Below, piece by piece: positions 35,037 through 43,141 of a stretch of 64,000 nt of DNA. Made by a program: the position numbers and the translations under genes. Source of the DNA: an uncultured Paenibacillaceae bacterium (GTDB lineage: Bacteria > Bacillota > Bacilli > Paenibacillales > DA-C8); NCBI GenBank assembly GCA_937957685.1, contig CALGAO010000127.1:1-64000 (forward strand), read 5' to 3'. The notes beneath the pieces are model-generated. The model saw only the letters and a list, made by a program, of their open reading frames with translations, did not search any database and was not told where the DNA came from. How positions within the stretch are numbered: the stretch's first letter is position 1; the number at the start of each line of letters is the position of its first letter.

Positions 35037-35804
35037 TCAGATCCCCATGATATGGTATCCCGCATCGACATGCAGCACCTCGCCTGTGATGCCGCGCGAC
35101 AGGTGACTGAGCAGGAACAGGGCCGCGTCGCCGACTTCCTCCTGGGTGACGTTGCGACGGAGCGGCGCCTTGGCTTCGATGACGGACATCATCTCGTTGA
35201 ATCCGCTGACCCCTTTGGCGGCCAGCGTGCGGATCGGCCCGGCGGAGATGGCGTTGACGCGTATCCCCTGCCTTCCCAGATCCTCCGCCAGATACCTGAC
35301 GCAGGCTTCCAGCGCTGCCTTCGCCACGCCCATCACATTGTAGTTTCGGACGACCCGCTCAGCTCCGAGATAGGATTGGGTGACGATGCTGCCGCCTTCG
35401 GGCATGAGCTTCCTCGCTTCTCTGGCAACGGCCACCAGCGAATAGGCGCTTGCCGACTGCGCCATCATATACCCCTCGCGAGTCGTATCAACAAACTCGC
35501 CCTTCAGATCCTCCTTGTCCGCATAGGCGATCGAATGAACCAGACCATGTATCCGGTCAGCATGCTTCCCGATCTCCCGGAAAGCCTGTTCAATGCTGCG
35601 GTCATCGTCCGCATCGCATGGCACGCAAGCGATGGGGCTGATATTCTCCTCGTTCAGAAGCTGCTGCAGCCTGGACAGTGAGCGTTCCTTCCGATAGGTG
35701 AAGATGAGCCTGGCGTTCGCCCGGTGTAATGAGCGAGCCACCCCCCACGCAAGGCTTCTTTCATTCGCGACCCCCATGATTACGATGTTCTTGCCGGTCA
35801 TCAT
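35037..35804 (-). CDS. fabI: enoyl-[acyl-carrier-protein] reductase (NADH/NADPH)
   Basis: 255 residues, short-chain dehydrogenase fold. It reduces the enoyl-ACP double bond at the end of each fatty-acid elongation cycle. The cofactor segment GVANERSLAWGVA and catalytic Tyr-x6-Lys (YNVMGVAK, about residues 155-162) identify FabI. RVNAISAGPIRTLAAKG and VDAGYHIMG complete the family pattern. GGAGG lies 9 nt before the ATG at 35804. A sigma-A promoter and a FapR-type operator sit immediately upstream, so it should be repressed by FapR until malonyl-CoA accumulates. Confidence 0.97.
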   Translation of the reverse strand: MMTGKNIVIMGVANERSLAWGVARSLHRANARLIFTYRKERSLSRLQQLLNEENISPIACVPCDADDDRSIEQAFREIGKHADRIHGLVHSIAYADKEDLKGEFVDTTREGYMMAQSASAYSLVAVAREARKLMPEGGSIVTQSYLGAERVVRNYNVMGVAKAALEACVRYLAEDLGRQGIRVNAISAGPIRTLAAKGVSGFNEMMSVIEAKAPLRRNVTQEEVGDAALFLLSHLSRGITGEVLHVDAGYHIMGI

Positions 35805-35839
35805 CGAAGTGATCCTCCATCCACATTTTGGTATATGCT

Positions 35840-35858
35840 ATTAGTACCAGGTGCTAAT
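35840..35858 (-). promoter_or_regulatory. FapR-type operator at fabI
   Basis: ATTAGTACCAGGTGCTAAT is an imperfect palindrome close to the FapR consensus (TTAGTACCtgGTACTAA). It overlaps the downstream edge of the fabI -10 box and the start of transcription, the usual repressing position. Confidence 0.8.
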
Positions 35859-35886
35859 TATAACGGCTTCCTTGAAGCGGTGTCAA
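35857..35886 (-). promoter_or_regulatory. sigma-A promoter of fabI
   Basis: On the minus strand, TTGACA (35886-35881), an 18-bp spacer and TATAAT (35862-35857). Both boxes are perfect. Confidence 0.85.
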
Positions 35887-36185
35887 TATCGCTTTCTTTG
35901 CGTCATTGTCCATATCTATCTCGCGCCGCCTGGTGGGTCCTCTGGCTATCATTCATTCGGGGGGGCTGAAGATCGGGGGGCTTTTTCTGTATGATGATGT
36001 TGAATTATGTAAAGGAAAATGAAGGAAAGGGTTGTATCGGTGTCGAATTAGATGGCGTTTGACGTCATCATCCAATTCCATCATGCGTGAAGTTGGGAGG
36101 GAATCATATCATCTCAGGACCTGGATCCGGATAACGCGGGCGATGTCTATCAAACGGAATCATGTAAACGGAGTGAACGAATCAG
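35887..36185. other. intergenic region between fabI promoter and SLH gene
   Basis: About 300 bp between divergent genes. It has G-runs near 35958-35982 and AT-rich sequence near 35995-36030 that may hold the promoter of the downstream SLH gene. No convincing reading frame or structured RNA was found; an 83-codon frame at 36032-36283 overlaps the SLH gene and looks spurious. Confidence 0.4.
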
Positions 36186-37574
36186 ATGATCAAGCATTGG
36201 ACGAAGTTATTGTTGCCAACGATGGTTGCCTTTATTCTGCTGTCTGTGTGTCTGGTTACCCAGGTCTCGGCCTCCGTGGATGAGGACGCGGCATATCTCC
36301 ACGAGCTTGGATTGTTCAAGGGAACGAGCAATGGCTTTGAACTGGAACGGGAAGCGACCAGGGTCGAAGCGCTGGTCATGCTGCTCAGATTGCTCGGCAA
36401 GGAGCAAGAGGCGTTAAGGAGCACTGACCTGCATCCGTTTGATGATGTGCCCGCGTGGGCGGACAGATACGTCGCGTACGCTTATGCGCAAGGGATCACC
36501 AGCGGGATCAGCCGAACTTCTTTTGGCAGCGATCAACCGATCAACGATCAGCAATATTTCACCTTTGTCCTGCGGGCGTTGCGTTATGATGACAGGCAGG
36601 GGGACTTTGTGTGGAACAGCGCCAGGCAGAAAGCGATTGAGCTTGGGATCGTGGACAGCGAGTGGCAGACGGAGGGTAACCTGACACGCGGCCATATTGC
36701 CAGCATCTCCCGCATGGCGTTGTCCGCAGAGCTCAAGGGGAGCACCCAGATGCTGCTGGAGCTGTTGGTCTCGATCGGTGCGGTGGAAGCCTCTGCCCCT
36801 TTGTCTTCGAACGGGGCGATTGAGGTCTATGAGAACCGGGTCGTGATGTCGATCGCGGAGTCGAACGAGGTTTATCAACTGATTCCCGATCTGGTTCACC
36901 AGGCTTTCCCGAATGCGGTGTATCGCAGAGGAGCGGTTGTCTCCAACACCCCGAGGCATCTGGCACAATCGGTGATCGGAGATACATTTTTCTTCCCGGA
37001 TCCGCTCACGATAGAGGAAAGTCCCTTATTGGCGGACAAGCAGAGCCGAAACAGGGAAACGATCGACTGGTTGCTCGATGCTGACAGAAGCGTGATCGCC
37101 TATGCATTCAGCAGTGACATTGACTATGAAGCCATGACGATCACCTGGCGGACCGAGTTTCCAGAGGAATATATCAAATGGATGGAACGTTATGAGAACA
37201 GCGTCGCAAGCGCCATTCAGATTCCGGCCAGCGCGTATCAACTGACATCCGAAATTTGCTATCCGGATGGCAGATGTCTGCAGTACATGAATCCATCGCT
37301 GACCGACTATTCGATGCTGAACAAGGCCGCCTATGTTTATGATTTGGGAAGGCCATCATCATTTGAAGAGTTATCGACAGAAGGTCGAATCGGTCTGGCC
37401 TATTATGTGGTCATTGCAGATGACCCTGAGAACAACCCGGGCATGAACAACATCTATGAACCGGACAAGGGAATCATTCTTGGGGATACGAGTGTTGTGC
37501 CTTATCGGATGACGCTTTATCTGGATGACCAATACCGCATCATCGCCTATACGCTTTGGGATTTTGCCGAGTGA
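36186..37574 (+). CDS. SLH-domain secreted protein of unknown function
   Basis: 462 residues. A Sec signal peptide (MIKHWTKLLLPTMVAFILL, cleavage near VSASVD around residue 30) is followed by two to three S-layer-homology repeats to about residue 190 (LGLFKGTSNGFELEREATRV; ADRYVAYAYAQGITSG). These anchor proteins to pyruvylated cell-wall polymers. The rest (residues 200-462) is an unrecognised domain, rich in Tyr and Asp, that contains ICYPDGRCLQYMNPS. ATG 36186 is placed after a weak CGGAGTGAAC ribosome-binding site. A terminator hairpin follows the stop. Confidence 0.8.
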   Translation: MIKHWTKLLLPTMVAFILLSVCLVTQVSASVDEDAAYLHELGLFKGTSNGFELEREATRVEALVMLLRLLGKEQEALRSTDLHPFDDVPAWADRYVAYAYAQGITSGISRTSFGSDQPINDQQYFTFVLRALRYDDRQGDFVWNSARQKAIELGIVDSEWQTEGNLTRGHIASISRMALSAELKGSTQMLLELLVSIGAVEASAPLSSNGAIEVYENRVVMSIAESNEVYQLIPDLVHQAFPNAVYRRGAVVSNTPRHLAQSVIGDTFFFPDPLTIEESPLLADKQSRNRETIDWLLDADRSVIAYAFSSDIDYEAMTITWRTEFPEEYIKWMERYENSVASAIQIPASAYQLTSEICYPDGRCLQYMNPSLTDYSMLNKAAYVYDLGRPSSFEELSTEGRIGLAYYVVIADDPENNPGMNNIYEPDKGIILGDTSVVPYRMTLYLDDQYRIIAYTLWDFAE

Positions 37575-37580
37575 TCGGGT

Positions 37581-37618
37581 GCAGGAGCCTCGCCATGCGC
37601 GGGGCTTCTGCTGTTCTT
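37581..37618 (+). terminator. terminator after SLH gene
   Basis: 13-bp stem 37581-37593 with 37599-37611 (two wobble pairs), loop CATGC, tail TGTTCTTC. Confidence 0.75.
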
Positions 37619-37649
37619 CAACTGGAATAAAATACATGCGCAAATCGTG

Positions 37650-37678
37650 TTGACAATGGCTTCATTCCTTGCTAATAT
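37650..37678 (+). promoter_or_regulatory. promoter of tRNA-Val
   Basis: TTGACA (37650-37655), 17-bp spacer, TAATAT (37673-37678), 45 nt before the tRNA. Confidence 0.6.
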
Positions 37679-37722
37679 ATTTTTTGTCGCCACGAGATAC
37701 GAGCGATGCGGCAAATGAATAC

Positions 37723-37795
37723 GACCTGTTAGCTCAGCTGGGAGAGCACCATCTTGACAGGGTGGGGGTCAGTGGTTCGAACCCACTACAGGTCA
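37723..37795 (+). tRNA. tRNA-Val (GAC)
   Basis: 73 nt: acceptor GACCTGT/ACAGGTC, anticodon stem CCATC/GGTGG with anticodon GAC at 37756-37758, T-arm AGTGG TTCGAAC CCACT. CCA is not encoded. It is transcribed alone from its own promoter. Confidence 0.95.
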
Positions 37796-37801
37796 TCAGC
37801 G

Positions 37802-37826
37802 AAACCCCTTGATCATCAAGGGGTTT
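37802..37826 (+). terminator. hairpin after tRNA-Val
   Basis: Perfect 11-bp inverted repeat AAACCCCTTGA/TCAAGGGGTTT (37802-37812 with 37816-37826). The T-tract is short, but position right after the tRNA supports terminator function. Confidence 0.65.
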
Positions 37827-38041
37827 CGGCATTTCTGCGAATCCGTCCACGATCTCGATCATCGAATGCTTACTCTGCGACCGCTGGACCACTCCGCGTT
37901 TTACTGCCTCTTTCTTTATCTGCTATTCTGATGACTTCCCTTATCCTACTCCGTCCTGATTTCGATTTCATGCTACCACGCTTTTGAATTCTATCGTATT
38001 ATGATGTAAAGGAAGATTACAAAATATGGAGAGTGATATCC

Positions 38042-38266
38042 GTGTATTGGTTGAATGTGGATCGGCCGACCAACACATGCACCCTGCACCAGGCAGATTG
38101 CTCCTATGTTCATGGACCTACGGCGTTCAAAGGTGATAATGAAGAGGCCAGAGACGGTGGATGGTTCAGCTTCGATACCAGGCGTGAGGCAGAAGCGTTT
38201 CATCGAAGTGAGCGGTCTCATATGAAGTATAGGGAATGCAGCATTTGCTTTGGATATACGGATTGA
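38042..38266 (+). CDS. small Cys/His protein, 74 residues, unknown function
   Basis: Starts at GTG 38042 with GGAGAG 8 nt upstream; an in-frame GTG at 38033 overlaps that site. Cys and His are arranged as CTLHQADC near the N-terminus and CSIC near the C-terminus, a plausible four-ligand zinc site. WFSFDTRREAEAF lies between. The pattern resembles small zinc-binding proteins seen in Bacilli, but no family name can be given. It stands alone between tRNA-Val and a gene-free repeat region. Confidence 0.6.
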   Translation: MYWLNVDRPTNTCTLHQADCSYVHGPTAFKGDNEEARDGGWFSFDTRREAEAFHRSERSHMKYRECSICFGYTD

Positions 38267-38301
38267 ATCAGTTTCCACTCCTGTGTCTCCGGACAAATGA
38301 A

Positions 38302-38472
38302 GTTAAAATGTTAACTTTGTCATCCGTTTCAACATCCTCGAAATCACGATAAGGTTAAAATTTTGACTATATTCCTGATTTTTTCTATCCTGAATGGGTG
38401 ATTCTGGTTAATTTTTTAACCTCATTTGCAAAAATGGCCTGTGCCAGACGACGATGAGGTTAACTTTTTAAC
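38302..38472. repeat. four GTTAA-N4-TTAAC palindromes at 52-53 bp spacing
   Basis: Sites at 38302-38315, 38354-38367 (one mismatch, TTGAC), 38407-38420 and 38459-38472. Start-to-start distances are 52, 53 and 52 bp, i.e. five helical turns, so all sites face the same side of the DNA. Sequences between the sites are unrelated. Confidence 0.7.
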
Positions 38473-38543
38473 TTCATATGATTTTCGGAGTCAATGATGA
38501 GCCTGATCGATTGTTGCTGATGAGCGGATGGCGTTGTTGCTAA

Positions 38544-38671
38544 CGGAACGACGATGCGTGATTGTGCGTGTTCAGGCGGAAAAAGCAGCCATAATCATCA
38601 AATAACGCACTGACGTTCCGTCAGCTGTGTGAAAATGGCCGTTTCGCCACCAATCACGAATCGACGCTCCG
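38544..38671. repeat. three copies of a CGGAACGTC...CGTGATTG intergenic repeat
   Basis: A direct copy at 38544-38565 and inverted copies at 38599-38620 and 38651-38671 share about 16-18 of 21 positions. They may form hairpins with one another. The gene-free stretch 38267-38817 contains nothing else recognisable apart from this family and the four palindromes upstream. Confidence 0.55.
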
Positions 38672-38817
38672 TTTTTTGTCCAAGGCTGAAAATTAGCTCA
38701 TACAGGAATGTTTACGGTGCCAAAGGATGATCGCGCCGTGGCCTTCTGTTCCTTGCTCCCGCCATCAGCATCACCGGCGAACACAGCCTCTCTTACCAAG
38801 CTTATCCTCAATCAACC

Positions 38818-39348
38818 TCACTTCTTCAGCACGCTCAGATAGGCGATCCAGGGCCCCACGTCCGATCGATATCTTGCGGCCATGACCCGAACGATCTGAG
38901 CCATGTGCGTCAGATCGTGCACGACCCAGGTGGACAGCAATTCCCTCGCCTTCACCACGCCGAACTCCGGATGCAAGCCGGTGCGTTCCAGGTCCTGATC
39001 GGATGTGACAAGCGTCTGAAGCTTCCGGATATTCTCGGAGCGCAGCGCCTGAAAATCAGCCAGCTTCCGCTCGATCGTCCTGTCCGCCGGCGCATTCAGG
39101 TGGGCATAACGATCGAAAAGGGGGAAGGTCCGATTCCCGCCATCCACCAGGATCGATTCCAGTCTGGGTATCCAGTTATGCTTCTCCGCCTCAACCAGAT
39201 GCTCCACGACTTCACTCGCATTCCATGTTCCTTCTCCTTCATTCACAAGCAGCCATTCTTCGGACAGGCCCGACAACCAGCTTTCCAGGGTGCGCGGTGT
39301 TCGCGACAGGAGCTCCACCGCTTCTGTTAATTGAAAGTTCACATGCAT
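38818..39348 (-). CDS. DinB-family (DfsB-like) metal-dependent protein
   Basis: 176 residues, predicted four-helix bundle. Three His residues in the usual DinB positions (VVEHLVEAEKH near residues 46-56, then WVVHDLTHMAQI near residues 141-152) would bind a metal. Family members include thiol-transfer enzymes and uncharacterised stress proteins; the substrate here is unknown. GAGAGG lies only 3 nt before ATG 39348; the third codon, GTG, would have better spacing. It is transcribed away from the sensor-kinase gene. Confidence 0.82.
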   Translation of the reverse strand: MHVNFQLTEAVELLSRTPRTLESWLSGLSEEWLLVNEGEGTWNASEVVEHLVEAEKHNWIPRLESILVDGGNRTFPLFDRYAHLNAPADRTIERKLADFQALRSENIRKLQTLVTSDQDLERTGLHPEFGVVKARELLSTWVVHDLTHMAQIVRVMAARYRSDVGPWIAYLSVLKK

Positions 39349-39603
39349 TTTCCTCTCTACATAGAATTTTCCAACTGAATACGATATGAATATGGAAGAT
39401 TCCTGCCAGTCACCAATCTTTTGTCATATGATCGTCAATATCCCGATAAGCCTCAGATGGAGAAGGCGGTGTCTCCGGAGCAGCGCCAGCGTCAACAGAA
39501 GATACTCATCTCATCATATAACAGTAGCGGTCAAGCCCTGATCGGGCTTATGATAGGATTATCTATCCTTGTCGCCCTGATGCACACGAGGGAGGTACCG
39601 CTC

Positions 39604-42600
39604 ATGTTCAAGTCCAGGTTCTACGACCCGCGACGCATGTCCATTCTTGCGAAGCTGATCATCTCCTGCCTGATCGCCAGTATCCCCCTGTATGTGGTGA
39701 GTCTGATCGTGACCTCGATGGGAGCTGCCTCGGTCAAGGACAACATCACCCGTTCCACGATGTCGCACCTGAACTTCTATATGAACGCGCTGGAGAGGGA
39801 AGTCGATCACCTGCTGGAGCAGAAGAAGCAGCTGTTCGCCGACGATGATCTGCAATATCTCTCCAGCCTGCTGCCGGTCATGTCCGATATCGAGCAGACG
39901 AGCAGCATCCAGCGTGTGGTCAGGAAGCTGCTGACGATCAAGGAATCCAGCGCCTTCGTGGAGGAGATCATGATCGACATCCCCATGCTGGATCGGGTGA
40001 TCTATACCAATTTCCTCCAGCAGAGATTCCCGGAGGAGCACCTGAAATTTCTGAAAGCGCATATCGGCATCGGCAAGAGTCCGATCTTCACCGACGGACA
40101 GAAGCTTTATCTCGGCTCGATGCATCCCGCGAACGCGGAGAACAGGGAGGTCGATCCGGTCTTCACGATCCAGGTCACGCTCTCCATACCGAAAATTCAG
40201 AATATCCTGTCACAAATCTCCTCGGGAACCGGAAGCAGCCTGATCTTCTCCAATGACGCCTCGTGGCATGTGACGGAGGGCGAGGGCAGCGAGCTGGCGA
40301 CCCGGGCGCTGGATTCGCTCCTGAATGTGGAAGGCATCGGGACGAGCAGCGGCCAGCATTCGATCAGAATCGGCAAGGAGGACCATCTCATCTTCTACCT
40401 GAACTCCCGTGAGCTGCAGGCCACGATCGCTTACATCATACCGGAGAGCGAGATCTATGGCCCGCTCACCGTGTACAGGGGATGGATCTGGGGGGTATCG
40501 ATCCTGTCCGTCATCATCATCCTCTGTTCATCGCTCCTGGTCATCCGGGCGATCCACCGGCCGATGCTGAATCTGATCAACGCCTTCCGCCAGGTGCAGA
40601 AGGGCAATCTGAACGTCCGCATCACGCATAACTGGAAGGATGAGTTTGAAGTGCTGTCGAGTCAGTTCAACCTGATGGTGGAGCGTCTGAATCAGCTCAT
40701 CCAGGAGGTCTACGAGCATACCATTCGCGAGCAGCAGCTTGAGCTCAGGCAGCTGCAGTCGCAGATCAATCCGCATTTCCTGTACAACAGCTTCTATATG
40801 GTGCAGCGGATGGCGATCGCCGAGGATTACCGGAACGTGATCTCGCTCACCCAGCATCTCAGCGAGTATTTCCAGTTCATCACCCGCTCCTCGGATGAGG
40901 AGATTCCTCTGGAGAAAGAGGTGAATCACGCCAGGGTATATACGGATATCCAGCTCATGCGCTTCGGCAAGCAGTTGACCATCCAGTTCGCGGAACTTCC
41001 GCAGGCCTATCGTCAGCTGATGGTCCCCAGGCTGATCCTGCAACCGATCGTCGAGAACGCTTTCAAGTACGGCCTTGAACAGAAGCTGCATGACTGGCAG
41101 CTTCGCATATCCTTCGCCCAGCTTGACGGCGGGCTCCATATCGTGGTCGAGGACAACGGCGAGAAACTGACCGACGAGCTGTTGCAGACTCTGACCAACA
41201 CGTTGGCAGATCGAAGCACGAGCGCCGAGACGACCGGGCTGATCAACGTCCATCGCCGGATCCGCTTGAAGTTTGGCGAAGAAGCGGGCATCACGCTCGC
41301 AAGATCCGAACTGGGCGGCCTGAAGGTGATCATTCGGCTGATCGGCCAGGAAGCATCACAGCATCATCCTGAATCATGGAGGGCATGTATGTTCCGATTG
41401 CTGGTAGTTGACAATGAACCCTATCTAGTGGACAGTCTGGTTGAGATGATCAAGGACAGGCGGCCGGACCTGGAGCTGTACAAGGCTTACTCGGCGCATG
41501 AGGCGCTGGAGAGGCTCGAGCAGGTGAAGATCGACATCGTCCTGACGGACATCCAGATGCCCGGCATGACCGGGCTGGAGCTGCAGCAGGAAGTGAATCT
41601 GCGCTGGCCAAGGGCGAAGGTCATCTTCCTGTCCGGCTACAGCGAGTTTTCGTACATTCAGCAGGCCATGCAGCAGGGAGGGATCGAATACGTCCTCAAG
41701 TCGGAAGGCGATGAGAAAATCCTGCAAGCCATCGACCGGGCGATCCACGAGCTGCAGAAGCAATTCGAGCAGCAACGGCTGCTCCTGGAAGCGGAGAGCC
41801 GCGTGGTTCAGACGCGTCCGCTGCTGCAGAGTGAATGCCTGCGCTCCCTGATCCAGGGACACCGCCGCGTCAATCGGGAGCTGGGAGAACAGTTCGAGAA
41901 GCTGGACCTCCCGTTCCGCCACAGCGAGAACGTGCTGATGGCCCTGGGCAGAGTGGATGCCTGGCCTTCACATATCGACGTGACGGATCGGCCGCTGATC
42001 ACCTATGCCATACAGAATGTGGCGGAGGAGTGCCTGTCCAGCCGTGTCGCCACTGCCTCCATCACCTATGACGAGCATAAGATCGTCTGGTTCATCCAGT
42101 CCAGGTCGGCGAGCGCAAGCAACCAGGCGGACCATTTCGAGAGAAGAAATCTGTTGAAATATGCGATGGGGACCTTCGAGCAGGTGCAGGAGCTCTGCTA
42201 TCAATTGCTGAAGACCAAGCTCTCCATCATCGTGGATCACGAGCCTTACCCGTGGCGGGAGGCGCATCAGCGGTTCAGCATGCTGTACGGCATGATGAAC
42301 CAGAAGCTGATCATGGGCGGAGAGATGCGCCTCGTTCAACTGAACGAACAGCCTGGGCATGCCGCGATGAAGCTGACCAAGCCGGCCACCATCCCGCCCT
42401 ACAAGCTGGAACAGCTGGCCAATCTGCTGGAGTCCGGCCAATACCCGGACTTCCTCGCTTTGCTCCATGAAGTCACCGAAGTGGAGGCAGAGGCGTCGGC
42501 TCATCCGATCGTGCTGAGCTCCCTTTATTACGCGATCATCCCGATCTTCCTGAACTATATCGCCAGGCGGCCGGAGATGGAGTGGGAGCGCAAGATCGAC

Positions 42601-43035
42601 TACGCCAGGCTGACGCGTTTCGATCTGCACGCGAACTGGCAGGAGGCCGTCCACTTCCTGAGCCATCTGGCGGAGACCTTCATGAATGCCCAGGGCAACG
42701 AGCGCGACATGGAGGAGCAGTCCATCCTCAAGATCCATCAATACATCGAGCAGAATCTGCATGAGAATCTGTCGCTGACCAAGCTCGGCGAGGTGACCGG
42801 CTACAACCCCTCCTATCTGTCCCGGCTATACAAGCAGATGACGGGGCGAAGTCTGTTTGACTACATCACGGAAGTCAGGCTGAACCGGGCGAAGAAGCTG
42901 CTGATCGAGAATCGCCTGAAGATGAGCGAGATCGCCGAGCAGATCGGCTTCACATCGGAGCATTATTTCTATCGGTTCTTCAAGAAGGAGACCTCCCTGA
43001 CCCCGATGGAATACAGGGAACATCACAAACCGTAG
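39604..43035 (+). CDS. YesM-type sensor kinase fused to YesN-type AraC response regulator
   Basis: 1143 residues from ATG 39604 (GAGGGAGG upstream). The frame is open further upstream to 39421 but without a start signal. Residues 1-595 are a YesM-type kinase: helix, extracellular sensor, second helix, HAMP, the His of INPHFLYNSF near residue 389, N box ENAFKYGL, and GLINVHRRI. Residues 596-1143 are a complete YesN-type regulator: Asp in VLTDIQMPGMTG, then a C-terminal AraC double helix-turn-helix (LSLTKLGEVTGYNPSYLSRL). These are normally two genes. Here no stop codon separates them, yet a ribosome-binding site and ATG remain at the junction, so separate YesN may still be made. It likely regulates the adjacent sugar locus. 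Confidence 0.85.
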   Translation: MFKSRFYDPRRMSILAKLIISCLIASIPLYVVSLIVTSMGAASVKDNITRSTMSHLNFYMNALEREVDHLLEQKKQLFADDDLQYLSSLLPVMSDIEQTSSIQRVVRKLLTIKESSAFVEEIMIDIPMLDRVIYTNFLQQRFPEEHLKFLKAHIGIGKSPIFTDGQKLYLGSMHPANAENREVDPVFTIQVTLSIPKIQNILSQISSGTGSSLIFSNDASWHVTEGEGSELATRALDSLLNVEGIGTSSGQHSIRIGKEDHLIFYLNSRELQATIAYIIPESEIYGPLTVYRGWIWGVSILSVIIILCSSLLVIRAIHRPMLNLINAFRQVQKGNLNVRITHNWKDEFEVLSSQFNLMVERLNQLIQEVYEHTIREQQLELRQLQSQINPHFLYNSFYMVQRMAIAEDYRNVISLTQHLSEYFQFITRSSDEEIPLEKEVNHARVYTDIQLMRFGKQLTIQFAELPQAYRQLMVPRLILQPIVENAFKYGLEQKLHDWQLRISFAQLDGGLHIVVEDNGEKLTDELLQTLTNTLADRSTSAETTGLINVHRRIRLKFGEEAGITLARSELGGLKVIIRLIGQEASQHHPESWRACMFRLLVVDNEPYLVDSLVEMIKDRRPDLELYKAYSAHEALERLEQVKIDIVLTDIQMPGMTGLELQQEVNLRWPRAKVIFLSGYSEFSYIQQAMQQGGIEYVLKSEGDEKILQAIDRAIHELQKQFEQQRLLLEAESRVVQTRPLLQSECLRSLIQGHRRVNRELGEQFEKLDLPFRHSENVLMALGRVDAWPSHIDVTDRPLITYAIQNVAEECLSSRVATASITYDEHKIVWFIQSRSASASNQADHFERRNLLKYAMGTFEQVQELCYQLLKTKLSIIVDHEPYPWREAHQRFSMLYGMMNQKLIMGGEMRLVQLNEQPGHAAMKLTKPATIPPYKLEQLANLLESGQYPDFLALLHEVTEVEAEASAHPIVLSSLYYAIIPIFLNYIARRPEMEWERKIDYARLTRFDLHANWQEAVHFLSHLAETFMNAQGNERDMEEQSILKIHQYIEQNLHENLSLTKLGEVTGYNPSYLSRLYKQMTGRSLFDYITEVRLNRAKKLLIENRLKMSEIAEQIGFTSEHYFYRFFKKETSLTPMEYREHHKP
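41378..41391 (+). promoter_or_regulatory. internal ribosome-binding site and start for YesN part
   Basis: GGAGGG (41378-41383) followed by ATG at 41389, the natural YesN start (MFRLLVVDNEPYLVD, 548 residues to the stop). It lies within the continuous kinase frame. Confidence 0.6.
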
Positions 43036-43141
43036 CACGTAAACAAAAGTCACAAATGTAAAAGGAACTTAGTAGAACCGCCGATTCCCTGCCATCTATA
43101 CTGGACATGTAGCGACAACATCTCTATTGAGGGGGAGCGTC

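Noticed and set aside
36032..36283. 83-codon frame upstream of the SLH gene
   Set aside because: Basic, low-information translation, overlaps the SLH gene in another frame and lacks a good ribosome-binding site.
37885..37911. tRNA-like D-arm fragment on the minus strand
   Set aside because: The sequence GGTCCAGCGGTCGCAGAG looks like a D-arm, but no anticodon arm or T-arm follows; taken as chance similarity.
38302..38671. CRISPR-like array in the gene-free stretch
   Set aside because: Repeats are short palindromes of 14 bp with mismatches, only four units, and no cas genes nearby. The second family is inverted relative to itself.
39421..39603. N-terminal extension of the sensor kinase
   Set aside because: The frame is open, but GAGGAGG-type initiation signals and the typical kinase N-terminus (basic residues then helix) begin at ATG 39604.
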